From an uncultured Ruminococcus sp. (lineage in GTDB: Bacteria; Bacillota; Clostridia; Oscillospirales; Ruminococcaceae): a stretch of 64,000 nucleotides of DNA. Below are positions 52,646-61,955 of this stretch, in pieces. The stretch lies in the NCBI GenBank assembly GCA_902762785.1, contig CACWPL010000004.1, positions 1 to 64,000 on the forward strand, given 5' to 3'. The position numbers and the translations under genes were made by a program. The stretch's first letter is position 1. Each line of letters begins with the position of its first letter. The notes under the pieces are model-generated. The model was not told the DNA's origin and made no database searches. It saw nothing but the letters and a program-made list of their open reading frames with translations.

Positions 52646-54033
52646 ACGAGCTCCTTGACGAGGCGCTTGAAGTGCTGGCCGCGCACCTCAAAATTCGGGT
52701 ACCAGTCGAAGGACGCGCACGCGGGCGAGAGTGTCACGATGTCGCCGGCCTTGGCCTCGCGGTGGGCGATCTCGACGGCCTCCTCCATGGAGGAGGCGTG
52801 CAGGATGCGGATCTTGGCGGGGTCGTAGTTGGCGGCGGAGGTCACGGCCTTCTCGATCTTCTCGGCGGTGACGCCCATGAGGATCAGGAGCTTGACGCGG
52901 TCGCAGACCGTCTCGGCCATCGGCTCGAAGGGGATCTTTTTGTCGTAGCCGCCGGCGAGGACGATGATCTTCTGGTCGAAGCTGCGCAGACCGGCCAGCA
53001 CGCGTGTGGGCGAGGTGGCGATGGAGTCATTGTACCACTTCACGCCGCCCAGCTCACGGACGAACTCGATGCGGTGCTCCACGCCGCCGAACTCCTTGGC
53101 CACCTTGACGATGTCTGCGATGTCCACATCGCCCCAGAGCGCTGCGATGACGCCGAGGAAGTTCTCGACATTGTGCATGCCGGGGATGCGGATGTCGTCC
53201 TTGTGGACGACGGGCGTCACGACGCCGTTCTCCGTATAGCAGAGCATCCCGTCCTCACGCAGGAACGCACCGCGCGCGACCGTCTCGCGGCGGGAGAACC
53301 AGTTCAGCTTGCCGCGCACGAGGGGCGCGAGGGCCTTGGTGCCGTCGTTGTCGAGGTTGAGGACGGTGCGGGAGAAGGCGTTCTGGTGCGCGATCAGGTT
53401 GATCTTGCACTGGGTATACTCCTCCATGGTGCCGTGGACGTCGAGGTGGTTGGGGGTGATGTTGGTGATGAGCGCCACGTCCGGGGACTTGCGCATGGAG
53501 ATGAGCTGGAAGCTCGAGAGCTCGACGACCGCCGCGTCATCCTCCCCGATCTCCTCGATCAGGGGCAGCAGCGCACGGCCGATGTTGCCGCCCTTGTGGA
53601 CGGTGACGCCGTGGGTCGCGAGGATCTCGGCGATGAGGGTGGTGGAGGTGGACTTGCCGTCCGACCCGGTCACGCCGTAGATCTTGCAGGGGCAGAGGTC
53701 GAAGAAGCTCTCCATCTCGGAGGTGATGACCACGCCGGCCTCACGGGCACGGGTGATGGCCTCGTTGTTGAAATACATGCCAGGGGTACGGAACACGATG
53801 TCGAACTCGGTGAGGTGGTCGAGGTAGTCGTCCCCCAAAATGAACTGCACGCCCTTGGCGGTCAGCGAATCGTAGGTCTCCTGGAACTTGTCGGCGCTGC
53901 GGCGGTCGAGCACGGTCACGCCGATGCCCTTCTCACGGAGCACGCCGATCAGCTCGGTGTGGCTCACGCCGGTGCCGATGAACGCCACGCGCTTCTCGCG
54001 CAGCTCCTCAAAAAATCGCTGGATCTTATTCAT
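52642..54033 (-). CDS. murD: UDP-N-acetylmuramoyl-alanine-D-glutamate ligase
   Basis: Protein of 463 residues that adds D-Glu to UDP-MurNAc-L-Ala. It has an N-terminal Rossmann domain, the Mur ligase ATP site GVTGSDGKSTSTTLIAEIL, VVELSSFQL, ITNITPNHLDVHG and the C-terminal domain (WYNDSIATSPTRVLAGL, VLAGGYDKKIPFEPM). AGGAGG precedes the ATG. It is the first gene of a seven-gene overlapping operon. Confidence 0.95.
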   Translation of the reverse strand: MNKIQRFFEELREKRVAFIGTGVSHTELIGVLREKGIGVTVLDRRSADKFQETYDSLTAKGVQFILGDDYLDHLTEFDIVFRTPGMYFNNEAITRAREAGVVITSEMESFFDLCPCKIYGVTGSDGKSTSTTLIAEILATHGVTVHKGGNIGRALLPLIEEIGEDDAAVVELSSFQLISMRKSPDVALITNITPNHLDVHGTMEEYTQCKINLIAHQNAFSRTVLNLDNDGTKALAPLVRGKLNWFSRRETVARGAFLREDGMLCYTENGVVTPVVHKDDIRIPGMHNVENFLGVIAALWGDVDIADIVKVAKEFGGVEHRIEFVRELGGVKWYNDSIATSPTRVLAGLRSFDQKIIVLAGGYDKKIPFEPMAETVCDRVKLLILMGVTAEKIEKAVTSAANYDPAKIRILHASSMEEAVEIAHREAKAGDIVTLSPACASFDWYPNFEVRGQHFKRLVKELV

Positions 54034-54074
54034 GATCTTCCTCCTAGGTAGAAAAAATACGGATACCTCTTTCT

Positions 54075-54103
54075 ATTATAGCACATCTTGGCGGCGATCA
54101 CAA
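54075..54103 (-). promoter_or_regulatory. Sigma-A promoter of the murD operon
   Basis: On the minus strand: TTGTGA (54103-54098), 17-bp spacer, TATAAT (54080-54075) with extended TGC. Confidence 0.8.
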
Positions 54104-54194
54104 GTATTTTTTCCATTTTTCTTCCCATTTTCAGGAGGACGCGTCCCCGGTGCGCCCTGCCGCCCGTGCCGGGAGACGATCGGCAAAAAAATGC

Positions 54195-54223
54195 TTGAAT
54201 CCTTTCGCACTTTGTGTTATAAT
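54195..54223 (+). promoter_or_regulatory. Sigma-A promoter of ung and downstream genes
   Basis: TTGAAT (54195-54200), 17-bp spacer, TATAAT (54218-54223). Confidence 0.82.
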
Positions 54224-54265
54224 ATAAGTTGGATATGCATGCCGTCACGAAGGGAGGAGACGCGA

Positions 54266-54943
54266 TTGGTACATTTTGGGAACGAGTGGGACGTCCTGCT
54301 CGCCGATGAGCTGCAAAAGCCCTATTATCAGGAGCTGCGCCGTTTTCTTGCGGCGGAGTATCGGCAGGGGCCGGTGCATCCCGACCAGCACGACATCTTC
54401 AATGCCCTGCGCTACACGACCTATAGTGCCGTCCGTGTCGTCATCCTCGGACAGGACCCCTATCATGGGCCCGGGCAGGCGCATGGACTGAGCTTTTCCG
54501 TCCGCGCGGGGGTGCCGCCTCCGCCGTCCCTCCAGAACATCTACAAGGAGACCGAGACCGACCTCGGCATCCGGCAGCCGCGCGACTTTGGCGAGCTGAC
54601 CTGCTGGACGCGCCAGGGCGTCATGCTCCTGAACACGGTCCTCACCGTGCGCGAGGGACAGGCCGGGAGCCACCATGACCGCGGCTGGGAGCGCTTCACC
54701 GACCATGTGATCGAGATGCTCGACCTGCGGGAGGATCCCATCGTGTTCCTGCTCTGGGGCACGCCGGCGGGACGCAAGGCCGCGCTCATCCGCAACCCCA
54801 AGCACCTCATCCTGCGGGCGCCCCATCCGAGCCCGCTCTCGGCGCACCGCGGCTTTTTCGGCTGCCGCCATTTTTCCCAGACGAACGCCTTCCTGACCGC
54901 GCACGGCTTCGACCCGATCGACTGGCAGGTAAGGCCTGTGTGA
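54266..54943 (+). CDS. ung: Uracil-DNA glycosylase, family 1
   Basis: Protein of 225 residues that removes uracil from DNA. The water-activating motif GQDPYHGPGQAHGLSFS and the DNA-binding loop HPSPLSAHRGFFG are intact. The TTG at 54266 is chosen as start because GGAGG lies 8 bases upstream; an ATG at 54239 is possible but has no good site. MetF follows after 29 bases. Confidence 0.95.
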   Translation: MVHFGNEWDVLLADELQKPYYQELRRFLAAEYRQGPVHPDQHDIFNALRYTTYSAVRVVILGQDPYHGPGQAHGLSFSVRAGVPPPPSLQNIYKETETDLGIRQPRDFGELTCWTRQGVMLLNTVLTVREGQAGSHHDRGWERFTDHVIEMLDLREDPIVFLLWGTPAGRKAALIRNPKHLILRAPHPSPLSAHRGFFGCRHFSQTNAFLTAHGFDPIDWQVRPV

Positions 54944-54972
54944 CATCATGTACAGAAGAAAGGACATCTCTC

Positions 54973-55812
54973 ATGCTGTATTCCTTTGAAGTGTTCCCGC
55001 CCAAGCAGACCGCACCGGTCGAGGCCGTATCCGGCGCGTTCGCGTCCCTTGCGGCGCTGTCGCCGGACTTCATCAGCGTCACCTACGGCGCCGGCGGCGG
55101 TCTCAACGGCGGGAAGATCACCTGTGAGCTGGCTGCCCGTCTCAAGGACGAGTTCGGCGTCAAGCCCGTGGCACATCTGCCCTGCATCTCCTACACCAAG
55201 GACGAGATCGCGCAGGTGCTCGCGCAGTTCACCGATGCCGGCATCACCGACATCCTCGCCCTGCGCGGCGACAAGAGCCCGGAGCGCCCCGAGAAGGATG
55301 ACTTTCGCTATGCTTCCGATCTGATCGGGTTCATCCGCAGCAAAGGCGACTTCCAGATCTATGCCGCCTGCTACCCGGAGACCCACCCGGAGGCGCGCTC
55401 CTCCGCGGAGGACATCCGCCATCTGCGCGAGAAGGTCGACCGCGGCGCCACGCACCTGATCTCGCAGCTCTTTTTCGATAATAACGTCTTTTACGACTTC
55501 CTGGAGAAATGCGACATCGCCGGGATCCATGTGCCGATCGAGGCGGGCATCATGCCTGTGGTCAATGCCAAGCAGATCGAGCGGATGGTGAGCCTCTGCG
55601 GCGCCTCGCTGCCGCGCAAGTTCACCGCGATGATGCAGCGCTTTGGCCATTCCCGCGAGGCCATGCGCGATGCGGGCATCGCCTACGCCATCGACCAGAT
55701 CGTCGATCTTGCCGCGAACGGCGTGGATGGGATCCATCTCTACACCATGAACGACCCGGAGGTCGCCGGACGGATCACACAGGCGGTCTCCGGCATCCTG
55801 GGGCGCGTATGA
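54973..55812 (+). CDS. metF: Methylenetetrahydrofolate reductase
   Basis: Protein of 279 residues, supplying methyl-THF for methionine synthesis. The (beta-alpha)8 fold includes YSFEVFPPK (catalytic-type Glu), FISVTYGAGG, ALRGD and THLISQLFFDN. It is the first of a metF/activation/metH group, overlapping the next gene by 4 bases (ATGA). Confidence 0.94.
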   Translation: MLYSFEVFPPKQTAPVEAVSGAFASLAALSPDFISVTYGAGGGLNGGKITCELAARLKDEFGVKPVAHLPCISYTKDEIAQVLAQFTDAGITDILALRGDKSPERPEKDDFRYASDLIGFIRSKGDFQIYAACYPETHPEARSSAEDIRHLREKVDRGATHLISQLFFDNNVFYDFLEKCDIAGIHVPIEAGIMPVVNAKQIERMVSLCGASLPRKFTAMMQRFGHSREAMRDAGIAYAIDQIVDLAANGVDGIHLYTMNDPEVAGRITQAVSGILGRV

Positions 55813-56477
55813 TCGTGCTCGACACGGTCGATCTGCCGCAGGCCTTCCGCTATATGGGCCTGCGCAGCGACCCGGATGCCCATATGGCCGAGACGGCCGC
55901 GCGCTGTGCCGATCTCCTGCTGGAGGCCGTGCGGCCGCGGTATACCTACCGCGTCTGTCCGATTCGGGAGACGGAGGCGGGCGTGTCCTGCATCGGCACG
56001 ACCCTCCTGCTCACCGGCCGGGACATCGCCGCCCATCTGGCGGGATGTGACCGCGCGGTGCTGCTGTGTGCCACGCTCTCGGCGGGGGCGGACAACGCCA
56101 TCCGCAGCGCGAGCGCACGCGACGTCCTCGAGGGGATGATGACGGACGCCATGGCCTCCGCCCTCACCGAGCAGCTCTGCGATGCGGCCGAGGCCGAGAT
56201 CCTCGCGGGACTGCCGGATGTGTACACGACCTGGCGCTTCTCGCCCGGGTACGGCGACCTCCCGCTCGAGACGCAGGGCGACTTCCTGCGCACGGTCGAT
56301 GCCGAGAAGCGCCTCGGCGTGACGCTCAGTCCGGGCGGCCTCTGCATCCCGACCAAGACCGTCACCGCGGTGATCGGGCTCAGTGACAGCCCCGTGTCCA
56401 AGGGCAAGCGCGGGTGCGCGATCTGCCGGATGGCCAAGACCTGCCAGTTCCGCAAGAAAGGAGAACACTGCCAATGA
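55809..56477 (+). CDS. Stand-alone MetH reactivation-domain protein
   Basis: Protein of 222 residues. It resembles the AdoMet-binding reactivation domain of MetH: TWRFSPGYGDLPLETQ has the R.SPGYG-type AdoMet motif. It ends in a cysteine-rich tail (CAICRMAKTCQFRKKGEHC) that could bind an iron-sulfur cluster or serve in electron transfer. The adjacent MetH lacks this domain, so the protein should reactivate cob(II)alamin in trans. It overlaps metF and metH by 4 bases each. Confidence 0.88.
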   Translation: MIVLDTVDLPQAFRYMGLRSDPDAHMAETAARCADLLLEAVRPRYTYRVCPIRETEAGVSCIGTTLLLTGRDIAAHLAGCDRAVLLCATLSAGADNAIRSASARDVLEGMMTDAMASALTEQLCDAAEAEILAGLPDVYTTWRFSPGYGDLPLETQGDFLRTVDAEKRLGVTLSPGGLCIPTKTVTAVIGLSDSPVSKGKRGCAICRMAKTCQFRKKGEHCQ

Positions 56478-58831
56478 AGCTGCAACTCCAAGACCGTTTC
56501 CTGCTGCTCGACGGCGGCATGGGCACGCAATTGCAGGCGAAGGGCCTGCCGCTCGGCGGTGTCCCGGAGCTCTGGAACATCGAGCGTCCTGCGGACATCA
56601 CGGCCGTCCACCGCGCCTATGTGGAGGCCGGGAGCCAGGTCGTCTATACGAATACATTTGGATGCAATCGCCTGAAGATGGAGCGCACCGGCCACACCGT
56701 GAAGGAGCTGATCGAGGCGGCCGTCGCGTGTGCGCGGGCGGCAGGGCCGGAATATGTCGCGCTCGACATCGGCCCGATCGGCCATATGCTCGAGCCGACC
56801 GGCACGCTGCGCTTTGAGGAGGCCTACGACATCTTCCGTGAACAGATCGAGGCCGGGCAGGATGCCGACCTCATCGTCTTTGAGACGATGAGCGACCTGC
56901 TCGAGGTGCGCGCAGGACTCCTCGCGGCACGGGAGCACGGCGGAGGACGCCCCGTCCTCGTGACGATGAGCTTTGAGGAGAACGGGCGTACCTTCATCGG
57001 ATGCTCCGTCGCGTCCATGGCGCTGACCCTCGAGGGGCTCGGCGCAGACGCGATCGGCGTCAACTGCTCGCTCGGGCCGGAGGAGCTCGTGCCCATCGTG
57101 CAGGAGCTCTGCCGGTGGACGACCCTCCCCGTCATCGTCAAGCCGAACGCCGGTCTGCCCGACCCGGTGACGAACACCTATCATTTTACGCCGGAGCGCT
57201 TCGGCGCGTGCATCCGGCCCTTCGTGGAGATGGGCGCGGTGGTCTTCGGCGGATGCTGCGGCACCACGCCCGACCACATCCGCGCGCTCCGCGATACCCT
57301 CGCGGAGATGACGCCCGTGCCGCGTGAGACACACATCCCAAGCGCCGTCTGCTCGGCGGGGAAGGTCGTGACGATCACGGAGCCGCGCATCATCGGCGAG
57401 CGAATCAATCCGACCGGCAAAAAGCGCTTCAAGCAGGCACTTTTGGAGCATGACATCGACTATATCCTCAACCAGGCCATCCAGCAGATCGACGCGGGCG
57501 CGGACATCCTGGACGTGAACGTCGGCCTGCCCGCCATCGACGAGGCGGAGATGATGCAGTCGGCCGTCAAGGCCATCCAGAGCATCACCGACACGCCCCT
57601 CCAGCTCGACACGACCGATCCCGTCGCGCTCGAGGCCGGCCTGCGGATCTATAACGGCAAGCCCATCGTCAATTCCGTCAACGGCGAGGAGGAGTCCCTT
57701 GCGACCGTCCTGCCGCTCGTGAAGAAGTACGGTGCGGCCGTTGTTGGCCTGACGCTCGACAAGGGCGGCATCCCCAAGACGGCGGACGGACGCTTTGCCA
57801 TCGCCAAGCGCATCCTCGACCGCGCGCTCTCCCTCGGCATCCGCCGGGAGGATGTGTTCATCGACTGCCTGACCCTGACTGCCTCGGCGGAGCAGGAGGG
57901 CGTCATGGAGACGCTCCGCGCCGTGACGCGCGTCAAGCAGGAGCTCGGGCTGCACACCGTCCTCGGCGTCTCGAACATCAGCTTCGGTCTGCCGAATCGC
58001 GAGCTCGTCACCCAGCACTTTTTGACCATGGCGCTCTATGCCGGTCTCGACCTGCCCATCATCAACCCGAACGTCGGCGCGATGACGGCATCCGTGCGCA
58101 CCTATAAGCTGCTCGCGAACATCGACCGCAATGCCGTGGATTTCATCGCCCATTACGGCGGCGATGCGGCCGCGCCTGCGGCACCGGCAGCGGCGGCGGC
58201 ATCCGGCCCCCTCGAGCTGGGCGCGGCGATCGGCGCCGGTCTCAAGCGCGAGGCCGGGTCGCTCACCCGCGCGCTCCTCGAGACCACCGACCCCATGACC
58301 ATCGTCAATGAACAGCTCATCCCGGCGCTCGACCGTGCCGGGGCGGAGTTCGAGAAGGGCAAGATCTTCCTGCCGCAGCTCATCTCGGCTGCTTCTGCGG
58401 CACAGGGCGCCTTCGAGGAGATCAAGGCACATCTGGCCAAGAACAGCGCCGATTCCGTCGACCGCGGCACCATCGTCCTCGCGACGGTCAAGGGCGACAT
58501 CCATGACATCGGCAAGAACATCGTCAAGATCCTGCTCGAGAACTATGGCTACCGCGTGATCGACCTCGGCAAGGACGTGCCGTATGAGACGGTCGTGGCG
58601 GCGGCGGAGAAGTACCACGCCCCGCTCGTCGGCCTCTCGGCGCTCATGACCACCACGCTGCCCTCCATGGAGGGGACGATCAAGCTGCTCCGCGAGCGCT
58701 GCCCGTGGTGCCAGACGGTCGTCGGCGGTGCCGTCCTCACGCCGGACTATGCCGCGCAGATCGGGGCCGACTACTACGCCAAGGATGCCAAGGAGACCGT
58801 GGACATCGCCAAGCGCGTCTTCCAGAACTGA
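56474..58831 (+). CDS. metH: Cobalamin-dependent methionine synthase, without activation domain
   Basis: Protein of 785 residues. It has an N-terminal homocysteine-binding domain (DGGMGTQLQ, zinc cysteines in VNCS and VFGGCCG) and a pterin-binding methyl-THF domain (GERINPTGKKRFK, DILDVNVG, QLDTTDP). The Cap domain is followed by a B12-binding Rossmann domain with KGDIHDIGKNIV (the DxHxxG lower-ligand His). An Ala-rich linker (about 570-585) is present. It stops after the B12 domain; the AdoMet reactivation domain is the preceding gene. Confidence 0.94.
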   Translation: MKLQLQDRFLLLDGGMGTQLQAKGLPLGGVPELWNIERPADITAVHRAYVEAGSQVVYTNTFGCNRLKMERTGHTVKELIEAAVACARAAGPEYVALDIGPIGHMLEPTGTLRFEEAYDIFREQIEAGQDADLIVFETMSDLLEVRAGLLAAREHGGGRPVLVTMSFEENGRTFIGCSVASMALTLEGLGADAIGVNCSLGPEELVPIVQELCRWTTLPVIVKPNAGLPDPVTNTYHFTPERFGACIRPFVEMGAVVFGGCCGTTPDHIRALRDTLAEMTPVPRETHIPSAVCSAGKVVTITEPRIIGERINPTGKKRFKQALLEHDIDYILNQAIQQIDAGADILDVNVGLPAIDEAEMMQSAVKAIQSITDTPLQLDTTDPVALEAGLRIYNGKPIVNSVNGEEESLATVLPLVKKYGAAVVGLTLDKGGIPKTADGRFAIAKRILDRALSLGIRREDVFIDCLTLTASAEQEGVMETLRAVTRVKQELGLHTVLGVSNISFGLPNRELVTQHFLTMALYAGLDLPIINPNVGAMTASVRTYKLLANIDRNAVDFIAHYGGDAAAPAAPAAAAASGPLELGAAIGAGLKREAGSLTRALLETTDPMTIVNEQLIPALDRAGAEFEKGKIFLPQLISAASAAQGAFEEIKAHLAKNSADSVDRGTIVLATVKGDIHDIGKNIVKILLENYGYRVIDLGKDVPYETVVAAAEKYHAPLVGLSALMTTTLPSMEGTIKLLRERCPWCQTVVGGAVLTPDYAAQIGADYYAKDAKETVDIAKRVFQN

Positions 58832-58862
58832 CGCAGCAAAAGCCCTAGAAAGGACATCACCC

Positions 58863-61097
58863 ATGAACAGATACAAGATCGCGGCCCTCTGTCTCACGGC
58901 CGCACTGACCCTCGCCGGATGCTCGAACACGGGCGGCACGGACAGCACCGGATCCTCCGGCAAGACCGGCAACTCGTCGTCCGTCAGCGGCGGCACGGCG
59001 GATTACACCTGGGGCAATGTGGCCATCGGCGGCGGCGGCTACGTCACCGGCCTGATCTACAGCAAGGCCGAGGAGGGCCTTGTCTACGCCCGCACGGACA
59101 TCGGCGGTGCCTACCGCTGGTCAAAAAATGACGGCCACTGGGTCGCCATCACCGACCACCTCGGGCAGGATCACTGGAACCTCATCGGCATCGAGTCCCT
59201 CGCGGCCGACCCGGTCGAGGCGAACCGCGTCTATGCCCTCTGCGGGACGTATATGGGCAACAAGGGCGCCATCCTCGCCTCCGAGGACTACGGCACCACC
59301 TGGACACAGTGCGACATGCCCTTCGAGTGCGGCGCCAACAACCAGGGACGCGGCACCGGCGAGCGCATGATGGTCGACCCCAAGCACAACAACATCATCT
59401 ACACCGGCACCCGTAACGCCGGTCTCTGGCGCTCCGAGGACTACGGCAAGACCTGGAGCGAGGTCGAGAGCTTCCCGAACAAGGGCAATTACCTCCAGGA
59501 GAGCACGTCTGTCGGCATCATGTGGGTCGAGTTCGACCCGGTGACGGACGACATCTATGTCGGCGTGGCCGACAAGGACGGCAACTGCGTCTACACGTCC
59601 TCCGACGGCGGCGCGAGCTGGACGGCGCTCCCGACCAATGTCCCCGGCCTCTATCCGCTCCATGCGGACTTCACGCAGGACGGGACGCTCTACCTCTGCT
59701 ATGCCAACACCGCCGGTCCCAATTCGACCGAGGGCGATAACCAGGGCGCCGTCTACAAGTACAAGGACGGCAGCTTCACGGACATCACCCCCGCGCTCGA
59801 TGACGGCAGATATGGCGCTTTCTCGGGCGTCTCTGCGGACGGCAAGGACCCCGATACCGTCGTGATCTCGACGATGTACTACTGGTCGGATCCCGGTGAC
59901 GAGCTCTATCGTACCACCGACGGCGGCGAGACCTGGGTCGGCCTCTTCGACCTCAAAAATGGCACCAAGGACTATGAGATGGACGTCGCCCAGGCCGACT
60001 GGCTCACATGGGGACGTGACGAGGCCAAGACTGGATGGTGGGTCACGGACTGCGAGATCGACCCGTTCGACTCTGACCATGTCATGTACGGCACCGGCGC
60101 GACCGTGTTCTGCACGCAGAACATGACCGATCTCGGCTCCGGCACGCCCGTCACCATCTCGTTCGCCGCGCAGGGGCTCGAGGAGACGGCCGTCTTCGAG
60201 ATGGTCTCCCCGCATTATAAGGACGGCGAGCCGCAGCTCTACTCCATCATGGGCGACCTGACGGGCTTTGCCCATCTCGACGTCACCGTCGGGCCGGACG
60301 ACGCCCACTTCATGGGCAGCTCGTCCGGCGGCAACCCCACCGATCTGGACGTCGCCTTTGAGAACGCCGACCGCGCCGTCTACGCGATCCAGAACGCCCG
60401 CCAGCCGCTGTGGATGACCACGGACGGCGGCACGACCTGGGAGCAGGTGCCTGATGCGCCCGAGAAGGTCGAGGGCGGCAAGGTCGCCATGAACGCCGAC
60501 GGCTCGAGCTTCCTTTGGACGCCCGCCAAGACCGGCAATTCCAAGATCTACCGCTTCAGCATGGAGAAAAAGAAGTGGTACTACGCCGAGGGCCTAGGCT
60601 ACGGCGCCGAGGTCGCGGCCGACCGTGTGGACCCGAACGTCTACTATGCGGCCTATAACGGCATGTTCTACGTCTCCACGGACGGCGGCAACAACTTCAC
60701 CTCCACCGGCCAGATGATCGCCGATAACTGCAAGGTACAGGCCGTGCCCGGACAGAAGGGGCATGTGTGGCTCTCGAGCGGCTCGCTGGTGATGTACACC
60801 GAGGACAGCGGCCAGAGCTTCAACTCCATCACCGGCATCAGCTTCAAGGCCATCGGCTTTGGTGCGGCCGAGCAGGAGGGCGGCTATCCGACCGTCTATG
60901 CCATGGGCAGCGTCGGCGAGGAGGGCGACGGCATCTACCGCTCCACCGATAAGGGCGTCACCTGGGTGCGCCTGAACGACGACCTGCATCTGTTCGGCAA
61001 CCTGACTGCCGCGATCACGGGCGATACCAATGTCTTCGGCCGTGTGTATTTCGCGACCAACGGCCGCGGCATCGTCATGGGCGACCCGGTCGCCTGA
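58863..61097 (+). CDS. GH74-like lipoprotein
   Basis: Protein of 744 residues. The lipoprotein signal peptide ends at LAGC; a Gly/Ser/Thr linker follows. The GH74-type propeller has Asp-box repeats (SEDYGTTW, STDGGNNF, STDKGVTWVRL). Candidate catalytic Asp residues are in YARTDIGGAYRW and in IMGDLTGFAHLD. It resembles the dockerin-bearing GH74 at 17.6-20.2 kb but is cell-anchored and has no dockerin, so it could process xyloglucan fragments at the cell surface. AAAGGA precedes the ATG. It follows metH by 31 bases. Confidence 0.87.
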   Translation: MNRYKIAALCLTAALTLAGCSNTGGTDSTGSSGKTGNSSSVSGGTADYTWGNVAIGGGGYVTGLIYSKAEEGLVYARTDIGGAYRWSKNDGHWVAITDHLGQDHWNLIGIESLAADPVEANRVYALCGTYMGNKGAILASEDYGTTWTQCDMPFECGANNQGRGTGERMMVDPKHNNIIYTGTRNAGLWRSEDYGKTWSEVESFPNKGNYLQESTSVGIMWVEFDPVTDDIYVGVADKDGNCVYTSSDGGASWTALPTNVPGLYPLHADFTQDGTLYLCYANTAGPNSTEGDNQGAVYKYKDGSFTDITPALDDGRYGAFSGVSADGKDPDTVVISTMYYWSDPGDELYRTTDGGETWVGLFDLKNGTKDYEMDVAQADWLTWGRDEAKTGWWVTDCEIDPFDSDHVMYGTGATVFCTQNMTDLGSGTPVTISFAAQGLEETAVFEMVSPHYKDGEPQLYSIMGDLTGFAHLDVTVGPDDAHFMGSSSGGNPTDLDVAFENADRAVYAIQNARQPLWMTTDGGTTWEQVPDAPEKVEGGKVAMNADGSSFLWTPAKTGNSKIYRFSMEKKKWYYAEGLGYGAEVAADRVDPNVYYAAYNGMFYVSTDGGNNFTSTGQMIADNCKVQAVPGQKGHVWLSSGSLVMYTEDSGQSFNSITGISFKAIGFGAAEQEGGYPTVYAMGSVGEEGDGIYRSTDKGVTWVRLNDDLHLFGNLTAAITGDTNVFGRVYFATNGRGIVMGDPVA

Positions 61098-61145
61098 CGA
61101 AAAAAATGACCCGCTGCCATCGCAGAGGGGGAAAGAGAGGCCAAG

Positions 61146-61955
61146 GTGCCGAATACCAAGAACAAACGAAAGCCCGCCTATGGGCGGCTCCTGCTGTGCG
61201 TGCTCCTGCCGGCCGTGCTGGTCATCGCCGGATGGAAGGGGCTGCGCATCTGGCGCATCTACAGCGGTGAGCTCGACCCGGAGCCGCCCGATCCTGCCCT
61301 ATATCCCGTGCGGGGCGTGGATGTCTCGCGCTACCAGGGCACGATCGACTGGGACGTGCTCGCCGGTGAGGACGTGAGCTTCGCCTTCATCAAGGCCACC
61401 GAGGGCAGCTCGCACCAGGACCCGTGCTTCAAGGCCAACTGGCGCGGCGTCCACGAGAGCAGCATCTACGCCGGGGCGTACCATTTTTTCAGCTTTGAGT
61501 CCAGCGGTGCGACCCAGGCGCAGAACTTCATCGAGACGGTCGGGCCGCTCAAGGGCGATCTGCCTCCCGTGATCGATCTGGAGTTCTATGGGGACTACTA
61601 TTCCAAGCCCCTCCCCAAAAAGGAGACCCGCAAGATCCTGGACGACCTGCTCACCGCACTGGAGGATCACTACGGTACCGCGCCCATCATCTACACCACC
61701 ACCCGTGCCTATTACAGCTACATCCTCGGCGGCGGCTACAGCCGCTATCCGCTCTGGATGCGCGACACCTATATGGAGCCGCTGGTGCATTGGCAGTTCT
61801 GGCAGTATTCTGATAAGGGCGTGCTGGAGGGCTATGACGGCGTGCAGGACGACCAGACCGAGGTCTACATCGACCTGAACGTCTACAAGGGCTCCCTCGA
61901 GGAGATGGTGAGCGTCTATGGACTCGCAGAGAAGGAAGAGGAGGCAGCAGATTGA
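61146..61955 (+). CDS. GH25 lysozyme-type muramidase, membrane-anchored
   Basis: Protein of 269 residues. An N-terminal basic stretch and transmembrane helix (LLLCVLLPAVLVIAGWKGL) are followed by a GH25 domain: GVDVSRYQGTIDWDVL, FAFIKATEG, AYHFFSF and PVIDLEFYGDYY with the catalytic-type Asp/Glu. It hydrolyses the peptidoglycan sugar backbone. A GTG start at 61146 follows AGAGG. The stop overlaps the manA start. Confidence 0.92.
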   Translation: MPNTKNKRKPAYGRLLLCVLLPAVLVIAGWKGLRIWRIYSGELDPEPPDPALYPVRGVDVSRYQGTIDWDVLAGEDVSFAFIKATEGSSHQDPCFKANWRGVHESSIYAGAYHFFSFESSGATQAQNFIETVGPLKGDLPPVIDLEFYGDYYSKPLPKKETRKILDDLLTALEDHYGTAPIIYTTTRAYYSYILGGGYSRYPLWMRDTYMEPLVHWQFWQYSDKGVLEGYDGVQDDQTEVYIDLNVYKGSLEEMVSVYGLAEKEEEAAD

